In this document: positions 24,062-32,047 of the stretch, piece by piece
Numbering within the stretch: position 1 is the stretch's first letter
Layout: every line of letters begins with the position of its first letter
DNA from: Desulfoferula mesophila
GTDB lineage: Bacteria; Desulfobacterota; Desulfarculia; Desulfarculales; Desulfarculaceae
Direction: 5' to 3'
Assembly (NCBI RefSeq): GCF_037076455.1
Contig: NZ_AP028679.1
Location: 3,177,501 to 3,241,500, forward strand
Length of the DNA stretch: 64,000 nt
Notes under the pieces: model-generated
What the model was told of the DNA's origin: nothing
Databases searched by the model: none
What the model saw: the letters and a program-made list of their open reading frames with translations, nothing else
Position numbers and translations under genes: made by a program

Positions 24062-25504
24062 GTGAACCCTTACGCCCTGCCCTTTTTGATGTCCTTCGTG
24101 CCCCTAATCCTGCTGGGGCTGGCCATAATTCTGCAAAACCCCCGCAACCGCCTTTACCAGATCGTTTGTGCCTTTTGCATAGGCAACGCCCTGGTGGCGG
24201 GCGCCGGGGGCATGCTGCACCTGGCCGCCAGCCGGGAACAGGCCGTATTTTGGAACCGCCTGCCCTATCTGCTCAACTGCGCCACCTACTGGCTCTTTCT
24301 GCAGTACACCCTGATCATCTCCGGCGGCGAGGCTCGCATGGGCGAGCGCTTCCTCTTTATGCCCATCAGGCTGCACTACTGGCTCACCATAGGCGTCCTG
24401 GCCCTGGTCTTCGGCCTGGTGGGCCTCAGCGACTTGGTCGTGGCCGCCCCGGTCTACAACCCCGTCACCGGCTGGGAGCACGGCTATGGCCCCCTCCACC
24501 GGGAGATCATTTTCGCCAACGTCTATCTGCTGGTATTGCTGCTGTTCATTTTGCAGCGCGGCATCAAGACCAGCCCCGACCCCATCCTGCGCCGGGCGCG
24601 CATCATCGCCACGGCCGCCATCGGCGTGGCTCAATCCTGGGTAATCGTCACCGGCCTGGTTCTTCCCGATTTTTTCGGCGTGCCCACCCATAGCTTCGCC
24701 GCCATAGCCTGGCTGGTGCTGTGTTTCCTGCTCATCTACGGCCTCATGCGCCAGCAATGGGAGACCATCCACGAATTCAGCGCCAACCTGGAAGAAAAGG
24801 TGGCCATGCGCACCGCGGAGCTGGCCCGGGCCAAGAGCAACCTCGAGGAGGTGCAGGAGCAGATATCCAAATACCTGGACCCCCACGTGGTGGAGAAGAT
24901 CTTCTCTGGGGAGCTCAGCGCAGAGCTCACCTCCCGGCGGGCCCGCCTTACCATGTTCTTTTCCGACATCAAGGATTTCACCCAGTTCACCGACGCCTCC
25001 GACCCCGAAGAGGTGGCCCGCTTGCTCAACGAGTACCTGGGCGAGATGGCGACGATCGTACGGCGCTGGGGCGGCACCATCCCCCAGTTCACCGGCGATT
25101 CCATCTACGCCATATTCGGGGCCCCGGACAGCCGGGGGGCGCGGGAAGACGCCCTGGCCGCCGTACGCATGGCCCTGGAGATGCAAAGCCACATGCAACA
25201 CCTCCGCCGCAAATGGTGGAACGAGGGCATACAGTTCCCGTTCCAGATTCGCTGCGGCATCCACTCGGGCATGGCCAACGTGGGCAACTGCGGGTCCGAG
25301 GGTTTCATGGAGTTCTCGGCCATAGGATTGAACGTAAACCTCGCCTCCCGCCTGGAGCATATCTGCCGGCCGGGCCAAATCTACGTTTCCCACGCCACCT
25401 GGGCCCTGGTTAAGGACGAGATACCCTGCGAGGAAGTCGGCGCCATCGAGGTCAAGGGGTTCCACTACCCCATTCAGGTCTATAGGGTTATGCCCCGCCC
25501 CTAG
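24062..25504 (+). CDS. Class III nucleotidyl cyclase with N-terminal membrane domain
   Basis: A 480-residue protein with about seven hydrophobic helices in residues 1-230 (7TM sensor-like), a short coiled coil near 235-275, and a class III adenylate/guanylate cyclase domain near 285-478. The metal-binding FFSDIKDFT and GDSIYAIFGAP segments and the transition-state Asn/Arg in NVNLASRLE are present. The residue that recognises adenine, usually Lys in KFxGD, is Gln here (PQFTGD), so nucleotide preference is uncertain. Translation begins at GTG 24062 after GAGGT. It stands between the activator and the transporter gene. The input signal is unknown. Confidence 0.87.
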   Translation: MNPYALPFLMSFVPLILLGLAIILQNPRNRLYQIVCAFCIGNALVAGAGGMLHLAASREQAVFWNRLPYLLNCATYWLFLQYTLIISGGEARMGERFLFMPIRLHYWLTIGVLALVFGLVGLSDLVVAAPVYNPVTGWEHGYGPLHREIIFANVYLLVLLLFILQRGIKTSPDPILRRARIIATAAIGVAQSWVIVTGLVLPDFFGVPTHSFAAIAWLVLCFLLIYGLMRQQWETIHEFSANLEEKVAMRTAELARAKSNLEEVQEQISKYLDPHVVEKIFSGELSAELTSRRARLTMFFSDIKDFTQFTDASDPEEVARLLNEYLGEMATIVRRWGGTIPQFTGDSIYAIFGAPDSRGAREDALAAVRMALEMQSHMQHLRRKWWNEGIQFPFQIRCGIHSGMANVGNCGSEGFMEFSAIGLNVNLASRLEHICRPGQIYVSHATWALVKDEIPCEEVGAIEVKGFHYPIQVYRVMPRP

Positions 25505-25613
25505 CGAGTACGGGCTGCACTATGACTATCGCCCGGCCGTGTCCTATAATGACCGGGGCGACCAATCAAGCGCGGCGCCCGTCCCAGGGGCGCGTCGAGG
25601 CACGAGGAGGAGC

Positions 25614-27074
25614 ATGAGAGAGCAATGGAACTCGCGCACCGGCTTTGTCTTGGCCGCGGTGGGCTCGGCCGTGGGGCTGGGCAACATCTGGCGCTTTCCC
25701 TACATGGCCTATGAAAACGGGGGCGGGGCCTTTCTCATCCCCTATTTTTTCGCCATGCTCACCGCCGGAGTTCCCTTCCTCATCATGGAGTTCGCCCTGG
25801 GCCATCGCTACAAGAGCGCGGCTCCGCTGACCTTCCACGCCATCAAGGCCCGTTGGGAGGGCCTGGGCTGGTGGCAGGTTCTGGTGTGCCTGGTCATCTC
25901 CTTTTACTACGTGGTGATCCTGGGCTGGACGGTTTGCTACTTTTTCCTCAGCTTCCACCAGGGCTGGGGCGGCGCCCCCTCGGACTACTTTTTCAAGGAC
26001 TTCCTGCAGCTGACCAAGAGCCCCCTGGACCCCGGCGGGATGCGTTGGCCTATTGTGGCGGCCACGGTGTTTTGTTGGCTGGTCTCCTGGGTGGTGCTGT
26101 GGCGCGGGGTCAACGCGGGCATAGAGCGGGTCAACAAGGTCTTCATGCCCGTGCTCTTCGTCCTGGTGCTGGTGCTGCTGGCCAGGGCCCTTACCCTGCC
26201 CGGCGCGGCCGACGGCCTGAACTGGCTCTTCGCGCCGGACTTCTCCAACCTGTGGAACTACAAGGTCTGGACCGCCGCCTACGGCCAGATTTTCTTCACC
26301 CTGTCCATAGGCTTCGGCATCATGATCGCCTACTCCAGCTATCTGCCCGACGACGCCGACATCACCAACAACGGCTTCATCACCGTGTTCCTCAACTGCG
26401 GCTTCAGCCTGTTGGCCGGCACCATGGTCTTCGGGGTGCTGGGCTTCATGGCCGCCCAGCAGGGGGTGCCCATCAAGGAAGTGGTCTCCCAGGGCGTGGG
26501 CCTGGCCTTTGCCACCATCCCGGCGGCCCTGAACATGATGCCCGCCGCCGGGGTGTTCGGAGTGGTGTTTTTCCTGGCCCTGCTCTTTGCCGGCTTTTCC
26601 AGCTTTTTGTCCATCGTGGAGGCCTGCGTGGCCCCGCTCATGGAAAAGCTGGGCTGGAGCCGCACCAAGGCGGTAAGCGTGTTGTGCGGCCTGGGCCTGG
26701 TGGGCAGCCTGCCCTTTTCCACCGGCGGCGGGCTGCTGCTGTTGGATTTGGTGGATCACTTCATCAACAACTACGGCATCGTCTTCGGCGGCCTGGCCGA
26801 GATCCTTATGATCGCCTGGCTGGGCCGGCTGCCCGAGATGCGCCGGTACGTGAACCAGGTGTCCGACTTTCCCTTGGGCTCCTGGTGGTCCGTTTGCCTC
26901 AAGGTGGTAACCCCGCTTACCCTGGGGGTGATGGCCATCTCCAACCTGGTGGGCGATCTGGCCCAACCATACAGCGGCTATCCCCTCACCGCGCTCGTCG
27001 CTTTCGGGTGGGTCTTGATGGCCCTCATGGGCCTGGCCGCCTGGTGGCTGGCCACCAAACGCTGGGCCTACTAG
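25614..27074 (+). CDS. Sodium-dependent transporter, NSS/SNF family
   Basis: A 486-residue neurotransmitter:sodium-symporter-family protein with about 12 hydrophobic helices; bacterial members import amino acids with Na+. TM1 shows the family signature GSAVGLGNIWRFPYMAYENG at residues about 16-35, with the unwound region that binds substrate and Na+. The second repeat and SFLSIVEACVAPLME near 330-344 match TM8. ATG 25614 follows GAGGAGGA and starts at the usual family position; in-frame codons upstream are leader. A 34-codon MetS-like gene follows after 15 bases, which suggests a MetP/MetS-type methionine or alanine carrier. Confidence 0.92.
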   Translation: MREQWNSRTGFVLAAVGSAVGLGNIWRFPYMAYENGGGAFLIPYFFAMLTAGVPFLIMEFALGHRYKSAAPLTFHAIKARWEGLGWWQVLVCLVISFYYVVILGWTVCYFFLSFHQGWGGAPSDYFFKDFLQLTKSPLDPGGMRWPIVAATVFCWLVSWVVLWRGVNAGIERVNKVFMPVLFVLVLVLLARALTLPGAADGLNWLFAPDFSNLWNYKVWTAAYGQIFFTLSIGFGIMIAYSSYLPDDADITNNGFITVFLNCGFSLLAGTMVFGVLGFMAAQQGVPIKEVVSQGVGLAFATIPAALNMMPAAGVFGVVFFLALLFAGFSSFLSIVEACVAPLMEKLGWSRTKAVSVLCGLGLVGSLPFSTGGGLLLLDLVDHFINNYGIVFGGLAEILMIAWLGRLPEMRRYVNQVSDFPLGSWWSVCLKVVTPLTLGVMAISNLVGDLAQPYSGYPLTALVAFGWVLMALMGLAAWWLATKRWAY

Positions 27075-27089
27075 GCAAGGAGAATAAGC

Positions 27090-27194
27090 ATGAGCCTGGG
27101 CGCCTGGATAATGATGGTCGGCGGGTTCCTGGTAACCCTGGGCGGCGCGGCCCTGTGCCTGGCCGTGGCCATAAAAAAAGGCCGCGCGGACTAA
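27090..27194 (+). CDS. MetS-like small subunit of the NSS transporter
   Basis: A 34-residue single-helix membrane peptide. It begins at ATG 27090 after AGGAGAATAAGC and has a hydrophobic stretch from residue 5 to 28, then the positive tail KKGR. In size, form and position behind an NSS transporter it matches MetS, the small subunit needed by MetP-type transporters. It is immediately followed by a strong terminator, so transporter and small subunit form a two-gene operon. The product is too short for sequence alone to be conclusive; context carries the call. Confidence 0.75.
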   Translation: MSLGAWIMMVGGFLVTLGGAALCLAVAIKKGRAD

Positions 27195-27219
27195 CCCGCG
27201 CGACCCTTGCCTGCGATTA

Positions 27220-27259
27220 CCTGCCCTGGGAGCGGCTAAGCCCCCGGGGCAGGTTTTTT
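27220..27259 (+). terminator. Rho-independent terminator after the NSS transporter operon
   Basis: CCTGCCC (27220-27226) pairs with GGGCAGG (27247-27253), with further internal GC pairing, and is followed directly by six T. It separates the plus-strand transporter operon from the converging tctA gene. Confidence 0.85.
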
Positions 27260-27263
27260 GTCG

Positions 27264-28817
27264 CTAGTGCTTGAACTGGTCGGGCACGTCCAAGACGCTC
27301 TTGCCGCCGTGGGCCTTGCGCCACAGGGACCAGCCCAGGGCGGCCACGGCCAAGATGATCAGGGCCAGGGCCACGGGGCTCTGCACGAAAATCGTGGGGC
27401 TGCCGTTGTTGAGCAACAGGGCGGTGCGGGTGTTGCGCTCCAGGATGGGCCCCAGGATGAAGGCCAGGATAAAAGGCGGAATGGACATGCCCATCTTGCG
27501 CATGATGTAGCCCACGAAACCCAGCACCAGGAAGATGCGCAGGTTGAAGACGTTGAACTCCTCGGCGTAGACCCCCACCACGCAGCACACGATCACCCCG
27601 GGAAAGAACAGGGCGTAATCCAGGTTCTTGAAGATTTTCTGCACCACCGAGATGAAGGGCAGGGCCACCACGAAGGCGCCCAGGAAGTCGGTGACGATGA
27701 GCAGCACGAACAGGCCGTAGATGATCTCCGGGTGCTCCATCATCAGCATGGGGCCGGGGATCATGCCCTGGATCATGAAGGCGCCGTACATCACCGCCGC
27801 GGCCACCGAGCCGGGGATGCCCAGGGTGACCAGGGGTATCAGCGAAGAGGCGGCCACCGCGTTGTTGCCCGCCTCCGGGGCGGCGATGCCCCGCGGGTCG
27901 CCGTTGCCGAAGCGGGCGTTTTTCTTGGCCGAGCGCCGGGCCTCGCCGTAGCACACGAAGGCGGCGGTGGTGGCCCCGATGCCCGGCAGGGCGCCCAAGA
28001 GCGAGCCCACCAGGGAAGAGCGGATCAGATCCTTGGCGCAAATCTTCAGATCCTGCCAGCGTTGCTTCCAGCTATAGGGAATGATCTTGGTAACGGCGTC
28101 GGTCGCGTCGCCCAGGGTAAAGGTGCCCACCCGCTCGGCCTGCATGAACACCTCGGACAGGGCCAGCAGGGCGATGATGGTCAAGACGAAGGGCACCCCG
28201 TTGTCCAGGTCTTCCACGCCGAACACGTAGCGCCGCGAGGCGCTCATGTTGTCCAGGCCCACCATGGCCAGCATCAGCCCCATGGTTATGGAGATGAAGC
28301 CCTTCCAGATGTCCATGCGGCTGTCGCCCAACAGGGTGATCACCGCGGTGAGCGAGAACAGGATCAGGGCGGCGATCTCCGCCGGGCCCAACCGCAGGGC
28401 CACCTCGGACAGCGGCGGAGCGGTGAACACCAACAACAGGTTGCTCACCGTGCCGCCGATCAGGGAGGCCCACAGGGCGATCTCCAGGGAGCGCCTTTGC
28501 ATGCCCTGCTTGAACATGGGATAGCTGTCCAGGGCGGTGGCCGCCGCCTCGGGGGTGCCGGGGATGTTGAACAGGGTGGCGGTGATGGAGCCGGCGTAGG
28601 CCCCGCCCTTGTAGATGCCCATCAACAGGGATATGGCGAACAAGGGCTCCAGGGTAAAGGTATAGGGCAGAATGAGCACCATGGCGGTGACCGCCATGAC
28701 TCCCGGAATCGCCCCGGCGACGATGCCGACAAAGTATCCGACCACGATGGCCAGCAGGTTCCATAACGACAGGGCGTATACCGCCCCTTCCCACAAATGA
28801 CCAAATATTTCGCCCAT
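27264..28817 (-). CDS. tctA: Tripartite tricarboxylate transporter large permease, TctA
   Basis: A 517-residue inner-membrane protein with about 12 helices, the large subunit of a tripartite tricarboxylate (TTT) transporter. The family repeats are visible: GAIPGVMAVTAMVLILPYT near residue 37-55, MGIYKGGAYAGSITATLFNIPGTPEAAATALD (two parts, about 66-97) and the second-half GALPGIGATTAAFVCYGEARR near 258-278 and LVTLGIPGSVAAAVMYGAF near 313-331. TTT systems import citrate, other carboxylates or aromatic acids with a proton or sodium gradient. It is the last gene of the six-gene GntR/AprA-like/Tct operon and faces a terminator of the converging operon. Confidence 0.95.
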   Translation of the reverse strand: MGEIFGHLWEGAVYALSLWNLLAIVVGYFVGIVAGAIPGVMAVTAMVLILPYTFTLEPLFAISLLMGIYKGGAYAGSITATLFNIPGTPEAAATALDSYPMFKQGMQRRSLEIALWASLIGGTVSNLLLVFTAPPLSEVALRLGPAEIAALILFSLTAVITLLGDSRMDIWKGFISITMGLMLAMVGLDNMSASRRYVFGVEDLDNGVPFVLTIIALLALSEVFMQAERVGTFTLGDATDAVTKIIPYSWKQRWQDLKICAKDLIRSSLVGSLLGALPGIGATTAAFVCYGEARRSAKKNARFGNGDPRGIAAPEAGNNAVAASSLIPLVTLGIPGSVAAAVMYGAFMIQGMIPGPMLMMEHPEIIYGLFVLLIVTDFLGAFVVALPFISVVQKIFKNLDYALFFPGVIVCCVVGVYAEEFNVFNLRIFLVLGFVGYIMRKMGMSIPPFILAFILGPILERNTRTALLLNNGSPTIFVQSPVALALIILAVAALGWSLWRKAHGGKSVLDVPDQFKH

Positions 28818-28839
28818 GAGGTTACTCCGCCCGTCCGTC

Positions 28840-29331
28840 TCAGCCCAAAAGCAAGTTGATTAATTCCTCGGCCGGCCCTTCCGGCAATACGGCGTTGAGT
28901 CCCCGGAACACGAAGGTGATGATCAGGGGCATGACCAAACTCAAAATGATGGTCTTGCTCCAGCTCTTGGAACCGAAAATGCGCGAGGCGATGAGCAGGA
29001 AGAAAAATGTGGAGATGAGGAACCCCAGGAGGTCCATGCTCAACACCCAGGCACCGGTCACCACCAGCAGGATCAGGGGCCGCGCCATGAGCTTGCCGCC
29101 GCCCGTGGAACAGGAGCCGCCTTCTCCCTGGGCGGCCTTTTCCTTGCGCCAGCAGCGCACGCCCTCGGCCAGATAGGCCAGGGAAAAGCACAGCAGCATG
29201 GTGTTGATCAGGGCGGGATAAACGGGCGAGGAGCCTTCGGCCACCACTTGGGTGGGTATCAAATAGAAGTAGTTAAGCAAGCTGAAACCGATGAGCACCA
29301 GGGCTAGGGACAGCTCTGACCGCGCGTTCAT
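28840..29331 (-). CDS. tctB: Tripartite tricarboxylate transporter small permease, TctB
   Basis: A 163-residue membrane protein with four hydrophobic segments separated by a charged loop (residues about 60-80), the expected form of the TctB subunit. Sequence conservation in TctB is low, so the assignment rests on length, topology and its place between tctC and tctA; tctA begins 22 bases downstream. ATG 29331 opens directly into the first helix region. Confidence 0.9.
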   Translation of the reverse strand: MNARSELSLALVLIGFSLLNYFYLIPTQVVAEGSSPVYPALINTMLLCFSLAYLAEGVRCWRKEKAAQGEGGSCSTGGGKLMARPLILLVVTGAWVLSMDLLGFLISTFFFLLIASRIFGSKSWSKTIILSLVMPLIITFVFRGLNAVLPEGPAEELINLLLG

Positions 29332-29425
29332 GGAATCCCTCGTAAGGCGAACCGGCCCAACCGGACCGGCCCGCCGTCTATGTAGTGTTAAGCAGTCTGG
29401 ACCAGGCGCGACGGCGCCCGAGTCT

Positions 29426-30391
29426 CTAGTACTTCTTCAGGCCGACCTCTTTGAGGATGCCGCCCCAGATGCCCCAGTACTGGTTGCAAAGCTCCCGGTA
29501 CTTCTTGCCGTCCAGGTAGTCGATGCTCACGTACAGCTCATCCTTGGCCTTTTTCTGCACATCGGGCTGGGAAACGGCGTACTTGATGGCCGCCTCGATC
29601 TTGGCCCGGATGGCCTCGGGGGTGCCCTTGGGGAACACCGCGCCCATGCAGGAGAACTGGGCGAAATCGTAGCCCAGCTCCTTGAGGGTCTTGGTATCCG
29701 GGGTCAAGGGGATGCGGTTGGCGCTCATGACCACCAGGGGCTTGAGCTTGCCGCCCTTATAGGCGGATACCGAGGCGGTGGTGGAGGTGTTGCAGGCCAC
29801 CACGTGGCCGCCCAGCACCGCGGCCACCGACTTGGGGTTGCCCTTGAAGGGGATGGGGGTCATCTTGACCTTCTCGTGGTTGGCCAGCCAGGCCACGCCC
29901 AGGTGGTTGGTGGTGCCCAGGCCGGGGGTGCCGTAGGTCACCGCGCCGGGGTTCTTGCGGGCGAAGTCGATGAGCTCCTTGAGGCTGTTGTAGGGCGAGT
30001 CCTTGGCCACGTAGAGGATGTAGTCATAGTGCATCGGCGAGGCGATGTAGACCAGCTCCTTGGGATCGTAGGTCAGCTTGCGCATCTGGGGAATGGTCAC
30101 CAGGGTGGGCAGGTTGGCCCAGGAGAAGGTGTAGCCGTCGGGCTTGGCCTTGGCCAGAGTGGCGATGGCCACCGCGCCGCCGGAGCCGGGCTTGTTCACC
30201 AACACCAGGGGCTTGCCCAAAAATTTCTCCATGTGGGGCGCGATGGTGCGCACGAACACGTCGGAGGTGCCGCCGGCCGACAGGGGAATGTAGGCCGTGA
30301 TGGGTTTGGTGGGGTAGTCCTTGGCCAGCGCCGGCACGGCCATCAGGGCCAAGGCCAGGCAGCAGGTCACAGCCGCCATTAACTTTTTCAT
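29426..30391 (-). CDS. tctC: TctC-type periplasmic carboxylate-binding protein
   Basis: A 321-residue extracytoplasmic binding protein of the Bug/TctC family. The signal peptide ends in ALA near residue 23; the mature protein starts with YPTKPITAYIPLSAGGTSD, the classic opening where the second strand and helix bind the ligand carboxylate. Later segments GKPLVLVNKPGSGG near 54-67 and YGTPGLGTTNHL near 133-144 also match. It delivers ligand to TctAB. It lies 58 bases downstream of the GltD-like gene and 94 bases before tctB. The ligand is unknown. Confidence 0.94.
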   Translation of the reverse strand: MKKLMAAVTCCLALALMAVPALAKDYPTKPITAYIPLSAGGTSDVFVRTIAPHMEKFLGKPLVLVNKPGSGGAVAIATLAKAKPDGYTFSWANLPTLVTIPQMRKLTYDPKELVYIASPMHYDYILYVAKDSPYNSLKELIDFARKNPGAVTYGTPGLGTTNHLGVAWLANHEKVKMTPIPFKGNPKSVAAVLGGHVVACNTSTTASVSAYKGGKLKPLVVMSANRIPLTPDTKTLKELGYDFAQFSCMGAVFPKGTPEAIRAKIEAAIKYAVSQPDVQKKAKDELYVSIDYLDGKKYRELCNQYWGIWGGILKEVGLKKY

Positions 30392-30449
30392 TCTTTTCCT
30401 CCCGGTACGTTAAAAAGCCTTCGATCCAGTCAGGGGAAGCTTGGCTCCC

Positions 30450-32036
30450 CTAGCGTAGCAAATAGGGAATATCCACCCACAGGGCCTCCTGCGGGCACTC
30501 CACCTCGCAGGGCAGGCAGAACCAGCAGGTGCGGAACTTGCCGAAGGGCGCTCCGCAGCTGTAGCAACGGCCCGCCTCGGCGCGCGCGTCCTCGGGGCTC
30601 AGGCACTGCTCCACCTCGGCGAAGTCGCCCGCGCCGCTCAGCCTGCGCAGCGGAATCTGCGCCCGCGCGGCGTCCGAGCCCCGGCTGTGGTCGATCTCGT
30701 ATTCGGTCTCCACCGGTCCGGGGTACTCCCGGCCGTAGGTAAGGTGTTCGCCGCTTACCAGGCGATGGGCGCTCTCGGCCGCCCGGCGCCCCGAGGCCAT
30801 GGCCTCGACGATGGTGCTGGGGCCGCCCACCGCGTCGCCGGCCAGGAACACGTTGGCCACCGGAGTCTGCAGGGTGAGCGGATCGCAGGAGCCGGGGCCG
30901 CCGGGCAGCGAGGCCTCGCGCTCCTGGCCGATGGCCACGATCACCGCGTTGGCCTCCATGGTGTTGAGCTGACACTCGTCATAGCTGGGAGCGAAGTTGC
31001 CTTCGTTGTCCAAGACCGCCAGACAGCGCTTTAGCTCCAGGCCGCTCACCGCGCCGTCCTGGGTCAGGATGCGGGTGGGGCCCCAGGAGCCGTCCAGCAC
31101 CACGCCCTCGGCCTCGGCCAGGGCCAGGGCCTCGGGGGTGGCAGGCATGCCCTGGCGATCCTCCAGGCTCACCACGGTCACGGACTCCGCGCCCAGGCGC
31201 AGGGCGGTCTGGGCGGTGTCCAGAGCCACCTCGCCGCCGCCGATCACCACCACCTTGCCGCTCAGGCTGGGCGGATCGTCGCCGCGCGCCGCCTTGAGCA
31301 GATCCAGGGCGTGGTACACGCCTTGGGCGTCCTCGCCCTCCACGCCCAGGCGGCGGGACTCAGGGCAGCCCAGGGCCAGCACCACGGCGTCGTAGTCGCC
31401 GCTGAGCTGCTCCAGGGTGAAGTCGCGGCCCAGGGCGGTGTTGCCCTGGAAGGAAACCCCCAGGGCCTCCAAGCGGCCCCACTCGGCGCCCAGGACCTCC
31501 AGCGGCAAACGGTAGGCGGGAACCGCCCAGCGCAGCATGCCGCCCGGCTCGGACTGGGCGTCGTACACCGTGACCGTGTGCCCCTTGACGGCAAGGTCCC
31601 AGGCGGCCAGCATGCCCGCCGGGCCGGAGCCCACCACCGCCACGCGCTTGCCGGTCTCCGGCGCCCGCTCGGGCAGGGGCATCTCGCCCCCCGCTTCGCT
31701 CAGGTAGCGCTTGAGGGCCCGGATGGCCACCGCCTCGCCGGTCTGCTTCTTGCGCTCGCAGCTCGCCTCGCACTGGGCCGAGCACAGGCGGCCCAGGATG
31801 CCCGGGAAGGGCAGCGTGCGGCCCACCATCTCCAGCCCGGCCGCGTCCTCGCCGCGCAGGATGAGCTGCACGTAGCCCTGGCAGTTGACCCCCAGGGGAC
31901 AGGCCTGGCGGCAGGGGGCCAGCTTCAGGCGCAGGTTGTCTAGGATGCAGGTATCCACGCACACCCCGCAGGCGGTGCACTTGTCCTTGTTGACCTTGAT
32001 GTTGTCCGAAAGGGCCTCTAGCAGATTGATTCGCAT
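30450..32036 (-). CDS. Ferredoxin-fused GltD-like FAD/NAD(P)-binding oxidoreductase
   Basis: A 528-residue redox protein. A [4Fe-4S] motif (C20, C23, C26, C30) precedes the GltD-type helical cysteine region (C42, C46, C52 and CSAQCEASC near 85-93). An FAD-binding loop GSGPAGMLAAWDL lies near 134-146 and a second nucleotide loop GGGEVALDTA near 265-274. The C terminus has further CxxC pairs (CYSCG, CWFCLPCEVECPQ), enough for one or two more clusters. Such modules move electrons between NAD(P)H, flavin and ferredoxin. It starts 11 bases after the AprA-like gene and is the probable electron partner of that flavoprotein, replacing the AprB ferredoxin of true APS reductase. Confidence 0.85.
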   Translation of the reverse strand: MRINLLEALSDNIKVNKDKCTACGVCVDTCILDNLRLKLAPCRQACPLGVNCQGYVQLILRGEDAAGLEMVGRTLPFPGILGRLCSAQCEASCERKKQTGEAVAIRALKRYLSEAGGEMPLPERAPETGKRVAVVGSGPAGMLAAWDLAVKGHTVTVYDAQSEPGGMLRWAVPAYRLPLEVLGAEWGRLEALGVSFQGNTALGRDFTLEQLSGDYDAVVLALGCPESRRLGVEGEDAQGVYHALDLLKAARGDDPPSLSGKVVVIGGGEVALDTAQTALRLGAESVTVVSLEDRQGMPATPEALALAEAEGVVLDGSWGPTRILTQDGAVSGLELKRCLAVLDNEGNFAPSYDECQLNTMEANAVIVAIGQEREASLPGGPGSCDPLTLQTPVANVFLAGDAVGGPSTIVEAMASGRRAAESAHRLVSGEHLTYGREYPGPVETEYEIDHSRGSDAARAQIPLRRLSGAGDFAEVEQCLSPEDARAEAGRCYSCGAPFGKFRTCWFCLPCEVECPQEALWVDIPYLLR

Positions 32037-32047
32037 GACGACCCTCC

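Noticed and set aside
24104-25465. 453-codon minus-strand frame opposite the cyclase
   Set aside because: Antisense shadow of a gene with clear domains; composition is typical of GC-rich reverse frames.
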